Shown here: in pieces, positions 18,420 to 27,879 of the stretch
Layout: each line of letters opens with the position of its first letter
How positions within the stretch are numbered: position 1 is the stretch's first letter
NCBI GenBank assembly: GCA_963664835.2
Contig: CAXXUG010000008.1
Location: 124,001-188,000 of the forward strand
Length of the DNA: 64,000 bases
Direction: 5' to 3'
DNA from: G963664835 sp963664835
Lineage (GTDB): Bacteria; Chloroflexota; UBA6077; FW602-bin22; JBCLEL01
Made by a program: the position numbers and the translations under genes
The notes under the pieces: generated by a model
What the model was told of the DNA's origin: nothing
The model's database searches: none
Seen by the model: only the letters and a program-made list of their open reading frames with translations

Positions 18420-20315
18420 TCAGGGCGTGACCTCGTAGTACACCTCCGCCACCTTGTGTCCATCAGCGTACACGAAAACCGCGTAGTGGCCGGGCGCCCA
18501 TCTCTGCGACGGCGGCAGGCCCACCCAGAACTGTCTCCAACCTCCGATATACCCGGATTCGGCGGTCAACTCGCCGCTCCTGCGATGGAAAACGAACCCG
18601 TCTTGGTGGTATTCCACGATCTCCAGGGGAATTTCATAAAGACCGCCTGACACGTCGTATGAGAACTTTAGCGTGAGAACTATCCAATCGTCCAAACCCT
18701 GCACGGGAAACATGTGCAGGAGAGGTCCGTCCTGGCCGGTGGTCAGGTACGCCTCGTCGATTCGGCCATTGATGCCGGGTAGGGTGGGATCGATCGGCCC
18801 CCTGTCAATATAAGAGAGGTCGTAGGGCTCGGTTCCGTCGTACCAGCGAGCGATGACGACTTCTGCCATCCCATCGACTGAGCGAAACGCTTCCTTAACA
18901 TGGCCGATGCCCAGGGATGTGCCGGGACGGTAGCCAGTTTGGTGCTCGACCAGCGACGTCAGATATAGCTCGCGGAATCCCCTGCGGAATCTCTCGGCTC
19001 CCACCGCCCGATGGAGGTCCGCAAATAGCCTGGAGCCCAGCGAATAGTTACATTGGAATCCAGCGTCAATGGGTTCGAATTCAAGGAACTCTAGCTCCGC
19101 GATGTTGCCGGCGTAGGCGCAGGGCGACCTCGTAACCTCCGGCGCACGTCCGGTTCGTGCGGACTCTATGATCACGGCCACGAATTCAGCGGCACCCTCG
19201 TCAATCCAGTCCGCGTTGCCTGCCCAGTAGTAGTGGGCCACCTCGTGAACGATGCCCTCGCCAGCCAACTCCGCTTCCCAACTGCCATCATCCACATCAT
19301 ACTTGGGAAGGATCACAATGTGAGTGCCGAAATTCGTTCCCGATGCAGAACCTGAGACAGCATTCTCGAAGAGCAGACCTACATAGTTGGTCGGCAAGGG
19401 CAAGCCCATGTACGCCTCTGCGCCGCGCACCGCGTGCTCAAGCAAATCCATGGAGCGAGTGGCGCCCGGCCCGGTGCGGATGATGTATAGGCCCACTTCT
19501 CCCGACAACGGCAACATGACCGTGCGGGATTCTAGAACGACAACTCCTGGATGGAGGAGAACTTCGATAAGGGCGGGGTTCGTTTCCGCCACGCCGTGCA
19601 GAGTCGCGATAATCGGGGCCCACTGGTCCGTGATGCCGTCACTTAGGGTGGGGTGGGACATTACGTCGCGAAATGTCTTGGGCTCGAAGATTGCAAGCCT
19701 AGCGAGTGACTCCATAGCGGACACATCGGCCGGCTCAATCGTCTTGAGAAATGGCATCCCCAAGACCCGCGATGCAGCGTCTGCGTCCCTGCCCGCCAAG
19801 TAGGCAAACTTCTCTATGAAGTTAACTTCGAGATCCGTGATGCCATCTCGCACCCACCGCCGTGTGACGAGGGATGAAGCGACGGGACGATTCTCAAATG
19901 CGACGTCTAGGATGCCCTGGATTGCCTTGGACTCCGCAGCGTCGATACCGTTGCGTATCCAACCCCGTTTCTTGATCTCCGCAGCCAAGCGCGGGTCTAC
20001 TCGTTCCAGCCAGAGACCGTGCTTGTAGTTGCGGAGCCAGGAGGAAGCCGCCACCGGAGTGGGCGCTGTGGTAGCGGTTAGCTCAGGAGACGGGGTCGAT
20101 GTCGGATTGGGTGGGATGGTCGCGGTCGGCACCGTGGCCACAGCAGCTGTTGGAGTGGGCGGAATAATCGCGGATCGCACGTCGGAGACGATCGAGGCAG
20201 TCTTGTCCGGTCCCAACAAGAGTCTGGATAAGCAAAACGCGATCACCGCGATTGTCCAGACTCGTCCCCACTTGCTGCCGGTTGAAACCGGTACCTGCCC
20301 AAATGATGAAGCCAT
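18420..20315 (-). CDS. Membrane-anchored HExxH metalloprotease-like protein
   Basis: A 631-residue protein. An N-terminal span (about residues 20-35, VWTIAVIAFCLSRLLL) is followed by a Pro/Thr-rich linker (about 50-90, PTPTAAVATVPTATIPP), so the body is probably outside the membrane. Short repeats with WLRNYK, WIRNGI and WVRDGI come next, then HEVAHYYWAGN and WIDEGAAEF, the HExxH site and third ligand of an M1-like gluzincin (about 350-370). A beta-rich domain ends with RWAPGHYAVFVYADG. Substrate unknown. It is tandem with a paralogue lacking the anchor. Confidence 0.75.
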   Translation of the reverse strand: MASSFGQVPVSTGSKWGRVWTIAVIAFCLSRLLLGPDKTASIVSDVRSAIIPPTPTAAVATVPTATIPPNPTSTPSPELTATTAPTPVAASSWLRNYKHGLWLERVDPRLAAEIKKRGWIRNGIDAAESKAIQGILDVAFENRPVASSLVTRRWVRDGITDLEVNFIEKFAYLAGRDADAASRVLGMPFLKTIEPADVSAMESLARLAIFEPKTFRDVMSHPTLSDGITDQWAPIIATLHGVAETNPALIEVLLHPGVVVLESRTVMLPLSGEVGLYIIRTGPGATRSMDLLEHAVRGAEAYMGLPLPTNYVGLLFENAVSGSASGTNFGTHIVILPKYDVDDGSWEAELAGEGIVHEVAHYYWAGNADWIDEGAAEFVAVIIESARTGRAPEVTRSPCAYAGNIAELEFLEFEPIDAGFQCNYSLGSRLFADLHRAVGAERFRRGFRELYLTSLVEHQTGYRPGTSLGIGHVKEAFRSVDGMAEVVIARWYDGTEPYDLSYIDRGPIDPTLPGINGRIDEAYLTTGQDGPLLHMFPVQGLDDWIVLTLKFSYDVSGGLYEIPLEIVEYHQDGFVFHRRSGELTAESGYIGGWRQFWVGLPPSQRWAPGHYAVFVYADGHKVAEVYYEVTP

Positions 20316-20634
20316 TAGCGCTCCTCACTGCGGATGTGACAGTTCAGATTTGAGGGGAACTAGGAACTTCTGGAACTTAATCCGGGGTGCGCGTACACCG
20401 AGCCAATCAGCCATCGTTAGGGTATTGACCCCCATTCTCGGATGTCGGATAGCAGATGTGCCCGGTGTCGAGACGGAAGTCTTTCACTCACATACAACCA
20501 TAGCTATCCCAGACCGCACCTTGAAGTTAGAGCGTTGTTAGGACAACAGGGCAACCTCAATCGGAAAGTAGTCAGCCGCACAACTTTGGACAATTGTGAG
20601 GGGTTCAGAGTTTGTCGGTACTTTGCCGGCGGGG
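20316..20634. other. Intergenic, no gene supported
   Basis: Only short frames without domains or good ribosome binding sites. It presumably holds the promoter of the protease gene and the 3' end of the peroxiredoxin transcript. Confidence 0.5.
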
Positions 20635-21411
20635 TTACCCGGCGAGATCGCCCAATTGGTCGAGGATGATCGAGGTAGGGGGGCGATCACTGATCGAGTT
20701 GGCTACGTACTTCCAGGCTATGACGCCGTTCTGGTCCACCACGAACGTCGATGGCGTGGCGACGTTGTCACCCAAGAGATTGAATACCCTATAAGCCTCC
20801 GGCACTTGCTGGGATGGATCATACAAGACTGGGAACGGTATGCCGACCTTGCCAACGATGTCACTCGCGCCGGCAAGGTCATCGACGCTGATCGCGACCA
20901 CCTCGGCGTTTAGCGCCTTGATATCCTCGTACACACTAGTCAGCTCCACGAGCTGGGCTCGGCAGAATGTTCACCAGAACGCCCGATAGAATACGACCAC
21001 GACGCTCTTTTCTCCCCTCAGCGACTCGAGGGCGAACTCGGGGCCGCCGGCCGATGCCAGCACGAATCCGGGGGCAGTGTCCCCAACTTCGGTTCCGACC
21101 AATTGCTGAGTGTCTTCCGGCTCGACAGTAGGTGTCGGCAGGGTCTCGGTAGGAGTATCGACCGGCGTCGCGGTAGCGGTATTTTCCGCTTGGACGGGCG
21201 TGAAGGTGGCCGCCGGCTCGACCGTGGGGGTAACGGTTGGTGACGGAGGGATCGGTGTCGGCTCGGGCGTCGGCGTGGCCGCCGCCGCGGCCAGAGTGCT
21301 CAGGACTGCTGCCGAACGACCCGATGCGTCGCCCGTGTCAGATTGTTCGACACAGGCGGCCGAAACCAAAACCAAGACAACAAACACGCACGCTTTGGCT
21401 GCTCGGGTCAT
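20635..21411 (-). CDS. Lipoprotein peroxiredoxin, probable selenoprotein (in-frame TGA)
   Basis: Two open frames are in the same phase and separated by one TGA (20971-20973). Read through, they make one 258-residue peroxiredoxin. A lipoprotein signal (VLVLVSAAC) and a Thr/Pro-rich linker (about residues 40-100) precede GDTAPGFVL, then VVVFYRAFW-U-TFCRAQL, then VVAISVDD, IPFPVLYDP, AYRVF and PSTFVVDQNGVIAWKYV. The family has FYR..WCP.CR at this point, so the TGA replaces exactly the peroxidatic Cys and gives a UxxC motif. A SECIS-like hairpin follows. The protein would reduce peroxides outside the cell membrane. A nonsense mutation is the alternative; that it hit this codon by chance is unlikely. 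Confidence 0.8.
20941..20973 (-). promoter_or_regulatory. Bacterial SECIS-like hairpin after the TGA codon
   Basis: On the minus strand the TGA is followed after 15 bases by CAGCTC-GTG-GAGCTG, a perfect 6-bp stem with a 3-base loop that starts with G. The loop begins 21 bases after TGA. These fit the published bacterial SECIS model (loop 16-37 bases from UGA, short stem, G among the first two loop bases). Binding by SelB is inferred. Confidence 0.65.
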
Positions 21412-21507
21412 AACTGAAGTGTACCAGACGGTGGCACTCGTTATGATCGCGAAACGTCTAAACGTAGGCGCCCTGGAGGTGGAGAATGCCGACTTAGTAA
21501 GCGCCGG

Positions 21508-21942
21508 CTAGGAGTCGGACTCTCCTTGCCAGAGCCGCCAGCCGGTCGCGCCCAGGACTAACGGCAGCAGCGTGTCTACGACCGCCCAGATCACCCAGGC
21601 CTGGTGGTTGCCATCCAGGCTGTCGCTGCCGAACGCCAACAGCGAAAACCAGTTGTGCAGAAACAGTATCGTAACGCCGGCGGTGACGAAGAATCTGACT
21701 TTTGCGTCGAGATAGCTGCGGCTTACCGGTTCGCCGGAGTCGATACGGCACTCTTCCCGCATGCGGGCGAGGTTGACCTTGAGGGCAAACGCCAATGCGA
21801 TGACCATCAGGATATCCAGCACGTACCAGATACTCACCACGTCAACGGAATCGACCAGGAATGGGTTGATGATGAAGAATACGGCCACGAGGGCGGCCAC
21901 GACCAACAAATAGGCTCCAATCAGCTTCTTCAGTCCATCCAT
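21508..21942 (-). CDS. Four-span membrane protein, unknown
   Basis: A 144-residue integral membrane protein with four hydrophobic segments (about 5-27, 37-55, 84-105 and 116-136). No family recognised. GGAGG lies just before the ATG. It precedes the peroxiredoxin gene on the same strand with a 96-base gap; joint transcription is possible. Confidence 0.7.
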   Translation of the reverse strand: MDGLKKLIGAYLLVVAALVAVFFIINPFLVDSVDVVSIWYVLDILMVIALAFALKVNLARMREECRIDSGEPVSRSYLDAKVRFFVTAGVTILFLHNWFSLLAFGSDSLDGNHQAWVIWAVVDTLLPLVLGATGWRLWQGESDS

Positions 21943-22193
21943 TGCTACCTCCCATTGCGCTCATTTCCAATTGCGACGCCACAATAAAACCGGTCTTGAG
22001 GGTATCTGCGGGCGAAAACGAACGTCGCCCATACGTCTATTGATTGTGGGTATCATATCAGGCCGGTGGTGATCAATCGCCGGCCACGCCGCTGTCAAAT
22101 ACCTTTGACGGAACTCTGAAATGCGCCTATGTTGGGATCGGCATATTCAAGACACATTACACGAGATTACACTAGACCGAGTGGGAGTTCCCC

Positions 22194-22415
22194 ATGACCC
22201 AGATTACCGCGCGGGTCCCCCAAGCCCTGGTGGAAGCGCTGGATGCGGCGGCAATGGAACTGAAGCGAAACCGAGAGGACATTATTCGTCAAGCCCTGGA
22301 ACAATACTCGGATGACTTCGACGACCTGACCGTTGCAGTGGACCGGCTCAGCGACCCCGCCGACCCGGTACTGGACTGGGACCAGGTCAGGCGCGAGGTA
22401 CTGGGTTCGAAGTAG
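22194..22415 (+). CDS. CopG-type RHH antitoxin, orphan
   Basis: A 73-residue ribbon-helix-helix protein: TQITARVPQALVEALDAAA strand-helix and REDIIRQALEQYSDDF second helix. These usually sit before a RelE or PIN toxin, but none follows before the next TA locus at 22581. GGGAGTT precedes the ATG. Confidence 0.7.
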   Translation: MTQITARVPQALVEALDAAAMELKRNREDIIRQALEQYSDDFDDLTVAVDRLSDPADPVLDWDQVRREVLGSK

Positions 22416-22515
22416 GCGAAGGGCAGCCACATAATTAAGCTCGCATCACACGTACCGCCCTCGTCTCCAGGCTCGTTGCCCACATAACCCCGAACTATAT
22501 CTATATCATGTACCG

Positions 22516-22544
22516 TTGAGAGATCATTTCAAAGACCTTATAAT
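22516..22544 (+). promoter_or_regulatory. Sigma-70 promoter of the Phd-ParE pair
   Basis: TTGAGA (22516-22521), a 17-base spacer and TATAAT (22539-22544), 37 bases before the antitoxin ATG. Confidence 0.75.
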
Positions 22545-22580
22545 TAGTCCTGTTTAAAGACCTGGACAGGGGGAAATCTT

Positions 22581-22850
22581 ATGGAGATAAAGTTTTCGGA
22601 GGACATCGTGCCGCTAACGGACCTGAAAGCGCACCCCGGCAGGCTGATGAAACAGGTGGCGGAGTCACGTCGGCCTGTGCTGCTGACCAGTCGAGGGCGC
22701 GGTGTCGCGGTTGTCCAATCTGTTGCCGAATTTGAGAGCGGCCAAGAGGAACGTGCCTTTATGCGGGCGGTCGTTGAGGGACTCTGCGACCTCGATGAGG
22801 GGCGGGAACTGTCTCTTCACGAAGTCAAAGACCGGCTTGGCCTCGATTAG
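22581..22850 (+). CDS. Phd/YefM-type antitoxin
   Basis: An 89-residue Phd/YefM protein: VPLTDLKAHPGRLMKQVAESRRPVLLTSRGRGVAVV is the DNA-binding half of the family; the acidic C-terminal part (about 50-89) would bind the toxin. It ends 3 bases before the ParE gene. Such complexes repress their own promoter, here at 22516-22544. Confidence 0.88.
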   Translation: MEIKFSEDIVPLTDLKAHPGRLMKQVAESRRPVLLTSRGRGVAVVQSVAEFESGQEERAFMRAVVEGLCDLDEGRELSLHEVKDRLGLD

Positions 22851-22853
22851 CCA

Positions 22854-23159
22854 ATGGCCTTCAGGGTCCTCCTTGCAAGTTCCGCGTTGGCTGACCTTCA
22901 GGCGATCCATGCCTGGTACAACGAAAAGGGCGTTTCTGAAATGGGCACGCGCCTCGTCAGAGAGGTCGTTGGGCGCATAGAGCACCTCGCGGATCATCCC
23001 GACATGGGACGCGTCGTCCCGGAATTCGGTCAATCGTTTCTAAGAGAGATAATCCACCCACCGTTCCGGATCATCTACCGACGCGATGCGGACGCCGTAC
23101 GGATTGTGCGCATTTGGCGGGGCGAACGCCGGCTTGACTTGCCGGAGCAAACGACTTGA
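22854..23159 (+). CDS. ParE/RelE-type toxin
   Basis: A 101-residue RelE/ParE-fold toxin: FRVLLASSALADLQAIHAWY, VVGRIEHLADHPDMGRVVPEF, REIIHPPFRIIYRR and VRIVRIWRGER follow the family pattern through the C-terminal strand. ParE-type (gyrase poison) is favoured over mRNA cleavage by the GRVVPEF and REIIHPPFRIIYR segments, but this is inference. Confidence 0.88.
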   Translation: MAFRVLLASSALADLQAIHAWYNEKGVSEMGTRLVREVVGRIEHLADHPDMGRVVPEFGQSFLREIIHPPFRIIYRRDADAVRIVRIWRGERRLDLPEQTT

Positions 23160-23429
23160 CCCAAGCATCGATCGCTCGCCTCTTGTCTATCTCGCTCGTA
23201 TCATTGCGAAACGAGAGGCACGACAAATGAGCAAAAGAACAGCCCGATCGGACGAAGACGACGAGGTCGCAGACGCTGGTACCGTTGGTAGACGAAGTCG
23301 GGCGGTCAGCGTAAGCGCCGACCTTATGTTTTTCTTGGCTCTGTGAGATGCGGATTTCCAGGATGTGCTGGTGGAATTGGAAAGGCGTTTCGGTGTTTCG
23401 AGGATTGATGAAAAGGAGTCGCGCCAGAA

Positions 23430-24278
23430 ATGAATCTACGGGTTGGAGTGCCGAGCAAGGGTCGTCTTTACGATCAGACTAACGAATTGATGGAACGGGC
23501 CGGCCTGCGCCACCACCGGCATGGGCGAGGGCTCTTCTCCAGCGTGGCCGGTCTGCCAGTTGATTTCATCTTCCTCAGGGCGAGTGACATTCCCGTATTG
23601 TGCGCCGAAGGGGCAATCGATATGGGGGTCACGGGAAGTGACGTCGTTGCTGAGTCTCAGGCTGACGTTATCACTCACTTGGAACTCGGTTTTGGGCGAT
23701 GTCGCTTGGCCCTGTGTGTTCCGGAGGAGAGTGCCTACCAATCAGTCCGAGACTTAGACGGGTGTACGATCGCTACAAGTTTCCCGAACATGGCACTATC
23801 CTTCGCGAAGACCAATCACCTGAGCGCGCATGTCGTTCCGGTTTCTGGTTCTGTGGAGACCATGATTGCATTGGGCGTGGCCCAGGCTGTTGTGGACATT
23901 GTTGAGACCGGAATTACCTTAGCGGCGCATCATCTAAGGGTGCTTGAGGAGCTAGGCAAGTTTGAGGCTGTTCTTATTGGTGCAAGAGCGACTTCGGACG
24001 GACAGATCGCAAAGAGGATCGTTCGTCGCGTTGAGGGGGCGATTATTGCGTTTAACTATTCGTTGATAGAGTACAACATACCCTCACACTGTCTTGAGGA
24101 GGCTGTTGCGATAACTCCTGGGTTCACGTCGCCAACGATTAGTGCATTGGAGGATAAGAAATGGTTTGCAGTCCGATCTATGGTTAGGAGAGAGGAGGTA
24201 GTCAAGGTGATGGAAGATCTATCTGAAACAGGTGCAACTGCCATCTTGGAGCTTCCGATAGCAAACTGCAGACTATGA
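23430..24278 (+). CDS. hisG: ATP phosphoribosyltransferase, long form
   Basis: First enzyme of histidine synthesis: ATP plus PRPP to phosphoribosyl-ATP. 282 residues, the long type with a C-terminal regulatory domain (about 205-282, TPGFTSPTISALEDKKWFAVRSMV). LRVGVPSKGRL at the start and VVDIVETGITLAAHHL (about 153-168, PRPP-binding region) are diagnostic. The long form is normally a self-contained, histidine-inhibited hexamer without HisZ. No other his gene is nearby; it sits between TA loci and is AT-richer than its neighbours, so it may have moved here. Confidence 0.93.
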   Translation: MNLRVGVPSKGRLYDQTNELMERAGLRHHRHGRGLFSSVAGLPVDFIFLRASDIPVLCAEGAIDMGVTGSDVVAESQADVITHLELGFGRCRLALCVPEESAYQSVRDLDGCTIATSFPNMALSFAKTNHLSAHVVPVSGSVETMIALGVAQAVVDIVETGITLAAHHLRVLEELGKFEAVLIGARATSDGQIAKRIVRRVEGAIIAFNYSLIEYNIPSHCLEEAVAITPGFTSPTISALEDKKWFAVRSMVRREEVVKVMEDLSETGATAILELPIANCRL

Positions 24279-24447
24279 GCCGCAAACTCGCAATCGTAGC
24301 GACGTTGCCTGGAGATCGGATTGTGGAAAGACCAGCGTCCAGTGAGGAACAGACCGTCTGATCCAACTGTCGCGACTTGACCTAAGAGTTGATCACTTAC
24401 CTATTTCGTATTACACTCGTATTACGGCGAAGCGAGGAGCATCTGTA

Positions 24448-24708
24448 ATGAGCATCAGAACCGTCCGATTGGATGATGACGCCGAATCAACTCTGGCAGC
24501 ACTTAGACAGAGAACTGGTTTATCGATCTCTGAGGTGCTAAAGCGCGGCCTTGAGGCTTATGCGGCGTCTATTCACAACGAATTGGCCCAGACTCCCTAC
24601 GAAGTGTATCGCCGGCTCCACCTCGGGCCCGGAGGTGATGCCGTGGCTCCTGCCAAGCACGCCAAGACCGCAGTAACAGACACGATCAGAAAGAAACACA
24701 GGCGTTGA
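24448..24708 (+). CDS. RHH antitoxin of a VapBC-type pair
   Basis: An 86-residue protein: SIRTVRLDDDAESTLAALRQRTGLSISEVLKRGLEAY is a ribbon-helix-helix domain; the tail is basic. GAGGAGC stands before the ATG. It overlaps the PIN toxin start by 4 bases, the usual coupling. Confidence 0.85.
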   Translation: MSIRTVRLDDDAESTLAALRQRTGLSISEVLKRGLEAYAASIHNELAQTPYEVYRRLHLGPGGDAVAPAKHAKTAVTDTIRKKHRR

Positions 24709-25118
24709 TCTTGGTCGATACCGGCCCGCTGGTCGCGTTATTCGACCCCCGCGATGATGCCCACACGAGGTGCGCAACCGTGCTCGCAAAGCTAGAGCAT
24801 CCGATTGCCACCACTGTCCCTGTCCTCACCGAAGCCTTCCACCTCCTGCGGCCAGCCAGCTCCGGCGCTATGCGCCTCATGGACTTCGTGGCCTATGGTG
24901 GCCTCCAAGTTCTGTACCTTGACGACGCGGGTATCTCTCGGGCGTTCGATCTGATGGTTCAGTACGCGGATTCGCCCATGGACCTAGCGGACGCGTCTTT
25001 GGTCGTTGCGGCGGAACGTCACGATCTGCGAACGGTCTTCACGATCGATCGTGACGACTTTGCCACCTATCGCATAAGGCGCGGCCACAGGCATTTCGCG
25101 TTCGACGTAGTAGGGTGA
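24705..25118 (+). CDS. VapC-type PIN toxin
   Basis: A 137-residue PIN ribonuclease: ILVDTGPLVALFD (first Asp 5), VLTEAFHLL (Glu about 43), PMDLADASLVVAAERHDLRTVFTIDRDDF (Asp about 94 and 112). All four acidic positions are present. TTG start inside the antitoxin's last codons (GTTGATC). Confidence 0.88.
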   Translation: MILVDTGPLVALFDPRDDAHTRCATVLAKLEHPIATTVPVLTEAFHLLRPASSGAMRLMDFVAYGGLQVLYLDDAGISRAFDLMVQYADSPMDLADASLVVAAERHDLRTVFTIDRDDFATYRIRRGHRHFAFDVVG

Positions 25119-25139
25119 TCCAATGGTGTTCGACATCTC

Positions 25140-25931
25140 TTAGGCGACCGAAGCCAGTTCAGACTTGCCGGGAGCGAATTTCGGGCCGGACCGCACGTGG
25201 CGCATCGCCTCGTTCATCTCCCGCCAGCAGCCTTTCCAGAACGGGATGAATCCCATCCCACCCTTTCGGATCGCGCGACGATGACCGTTCCAAACAACCA
25301 GACAGGTGCCGAAGAAGAGAAAGCGTTGGGCGGCCTCGGTCAGGACGAACAGTGCCGGCCGGCGTTCTCCTCGGAAGACCGCCAGGTAGTCGCAGTGGAA
25401 ACGGACGTGCTCGCGTTCGTCCCTCAGGACTTGATCGCAAATTCGCCGCAGGACCGACGATCCGGTCGACTCGCGCAACGCGGCATAGTATACCTTGGCG
25501 ATGATTTCGGCCGTGATCAGAACGGAGATCGAGATTTCGAGACCGCCGAGTTGGCGCAAGCGTCGAAAAACCGTGTCGGGGAATGTCCTGGAGCGGCGCG
25601 GAATGCCGGCCAGGTCCATAAAGCGGCCGAGGTCCCGGGCGTGCCGCTGCTCCTCACGGACGAAGAGCTCGATGACTTCGGCGTAGGCCGGCGTCCGCCG
25701 GTGGGCGGCATACTCGCGGGCACAGCGCAAGATGTGCCGTCCCTCGGAACTCTCGCCGAGCTGAAACTCGCGCACCGACTCCCAAATCGCAGCGTATTCG
25801 GATTCGCTGATTTCCGCGCCCCGCTCCCACGGGATTTCCAGGAGCGATTCACGATTGTCTCGATAGTAGTCGAGCCAAGACTCGGATAGGCTGGTCTCCA
25901 ATGATCGGGTTGCTGTGGCTGTGACGGGCAA
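25140..25931 (-). CDS. Ferritin-like diiron protein
   Basis: A 263-residue all-helical protein with ferritin-like metal ligands: EEQRHARDL (about 91-99), ITAEIIAKVYY (about 138-148) and RDEREHVRFHCDY (about 169-181), the E..ExxH pattern of carboxylate-bridged diiron enzymes. The C-terminus may be membrane-facing (LFFGTCLVVW). A role as an oxygenase or oxidative-stress protein is possible; substrate unknown. Confidence 0.75.
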   Translation of the reverse strand: MPVTATATRSLETSLSESWLDYYRDNRESLLEIPWERGAEISESEYAAIWESVREFQLGESSEGRHILRCAREYAAHRRTPAYAEVIELFVREEQRHARDLGRFMDLAGIPRRSRTFPDTVFRRLRQLGGLEISISVLITAEIIAKVYYAALRESTGSSVLRRICDQVLRDEREHVRFHCDYLAVFRGERRPALFVLTEAAQRFLFFGTCLVVWNGHRRAIRKGGMGFIPFWKGCWREMNEAMRHVRSGPKFAPGKSELASVA

Positions 25932-26365
25932 ATTCTCTCCTTTTGGCCGAGGTCTGGCCCGGCCCTTTAGATAGAGTGTAAGTCACGCCCGCCAGCAACC
26001 CGCCTGCACCGCCTGGTCGAGTCGTGTGGTGCGACCCGGCACTTGAGGTCCTCGAAACGAAGGCCGGCTGGTCCCGCCGGCTACTGTCCTGCAACGATGA
26101 ATCCGCGGTACGCAGTGAAAGGCTGAGTGTAGTATTAGGCGGCGGCAGGTCCCGCTCACGAACATGGAGTTTCAGAACGATTGTCGACAACTGATGGGAC
26201 TCCGCGCACAACCCTTCTGCATTCAAAATAGGCGGTTCCGGATTCCGCACTTATCCAAACGCGGACAACTCACCCCAATCCTTGTTGTCGTTGATTCCCC
26301 ACCGGTAGACCCTGCGGGTCTCGCCGGCCGCACGGGTCGAGACCAGACTTCGTAAAATACCGACT
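25932..26365. other. Divergent intergenic region, no gene supported
   Basis: Separates the ferritin-like gene from the Anbu cluster, so it must hold both promoters, but I see no clear -35/-10 pair. Short frames lack domains. Confidence 0.4.
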
Positions 26366-27821
26366 ATGAACTTCGACTCCTACCAAACCGGCAATTTCTA
26401 CGACGAGCTCTTCCGCTCCGACGCAAGTCCGAGGGAGGAGTTTCGCCTTCTGGTTGAGCGGATCAACTCGCTGCCGCAAGGAGAGCTTATCCGCCGGCAG
26501 CTCGTCGCCGAACGTGACTTGATGCACATGGGAATTACGTTCAACGTATACGGCGACGAGCTAGGCCAGGAGCGTATTTTTCCGTTCGATCTGGTGCCAC
26601 GCCTCGTCACCTCCCAGGAGTGGGATTGGCTGGAGAGGGGGTTGCAACAGCGCGTTCGTGCCCTGAATCTCTTCATAGACGACATCTACCACGATCAGAG
26701 AATCGTCAAGGACCGGATAGTCCCCGAGGAGGTCATACGCTCGGCCCAAGGGTTCCATGAGGCGTGCGTCGGTCTCAATCCGCCGCAGGGCGTTTGGTGC
26801 CATATCACCGGCTGCGACATCGTCCGTGACAGCGACGGAACAATCTACGTGCTGGAAGACAACCTGCGTGTTCCCTCGGGCGTTTCATACGTTCTCCAAA
26901 ACCGGCTGGTCCTGAAGCGAACCTTCCCAGAAGTCTTCCAGGGACTGGCAGTCCGGCCGGTCGACGACTATCCGGGTCGTCTCCTCGGCATGTTGGAGGA
27001 TGTCGCGCCAAGCGGCCGGACTCGAACCGAGATCGTCCTGCTCACTCCGGGACCGCTCAATTCCGCCTACTTCGAGCACTCATTTCTGGCACAGCAGATG
27101 GGTATGGAGTTGGTGGAAGGGCGGGACCTGGTGATGGTTGATGGTAGCGTGTTCATGCGCACGACGGCCGGCCTTGAGCTGGTCGACGTCATCTATCGGC
27201 GCATCAACGACGACTATCTGGATCCCAAGGCCTTCGGTACAGATTCGCTGTTGGGCGTTCCGGGGATCATGGAAGCCTACCGCAAGGGCAGAGTTACACT
27301 GGTGAACGCGCCGGGGCACCGGAGTCGCCGACGACAAAGTCATCTACGCCTACGTGCCCCAAATCGTGCGTTACTATCTAGGTGAAGACATCATCATCCC
27401 GAACGTCCCGACTTACCTTTGCTGGGACGATCGGCAAAGGGAGCACGTGTTGGCAAATATCGAGAAACTGGTGGTCAAGCCGGCCAATGGTTCGGGAGGT
27501 CAGGGGATGCTCGTCGGACCTCACGCTACGGCGAAGGACCGCGAGCAGTTCAAGGACCGAATCCGGCAATCGCCACGCGACTACGTCGCCCAACCTACGC
27601 TGTCGCTCTCTCGGGTGCCGACGCTGACCGAGGACTGCTTCGAGGGCCGGCACGTCGACCTGCGTCCTTTCATTCTCTATGGACGCGACATTTACGTTAT
27701 GCCAGGTGGGTTGACCCGCGTAGCGCTCCGCAAAGACTCTCTGGTCGTCAACTCCTCGCAAGGAGGGGGAAGCAAGGACACTTGGGTACTCTCTCCACCG
27801 ACGTTTTCTGGGACGGACTGA
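26366..27821 (+). CDS. Circularly permuted ATP-grasp protein (one-base frameshift)
   Basis: First gene of the Anbu cluster, about 485 residues when repaired. Diagnostic stretches: FNVYGDE, RIFPFDLVPR, LNLFIDDIYHDQRIV, VLEDNLRVPSGVSYVLQNR, FMRTTAGLELVDVIYRRIND, then VKPANGSGGQGML and RPFILYGRDIYVMPGGLTRVAL, ending NSSQGGGSKDTWVL. Circularly permuted ATP-grasp enzymes join amines to carboxylates, probably making a peptide-like product. The frame breaks at about 27312: GCGCCGGGGCACC needs one G fewer to read NAPGTGVADDKVIYAYVPQ. An extra G in a G-run suggests a sequencing error rather than a dead gene. Confidence 0.85.
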
Positions 27822-27879
27822 GGGTAATTTTCTCGATGACCAGCGATCACCACGCCATTGCACAGGCAAGGGCCAGACG

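Noticed and set aside
18066..18438. Overlapping short frames on both strands between the two proteases
   Set aside because: Checked as a possible lost N-terminus of the truncated protease; no match to the paralogue's signal or linker.
23227..23346. 39-codon frame MSKRTARSDEDDEV.. before hisG
   Set aside because: No domain and no clear ribosome binding site; could be an antitoxin fragment but not supportable.
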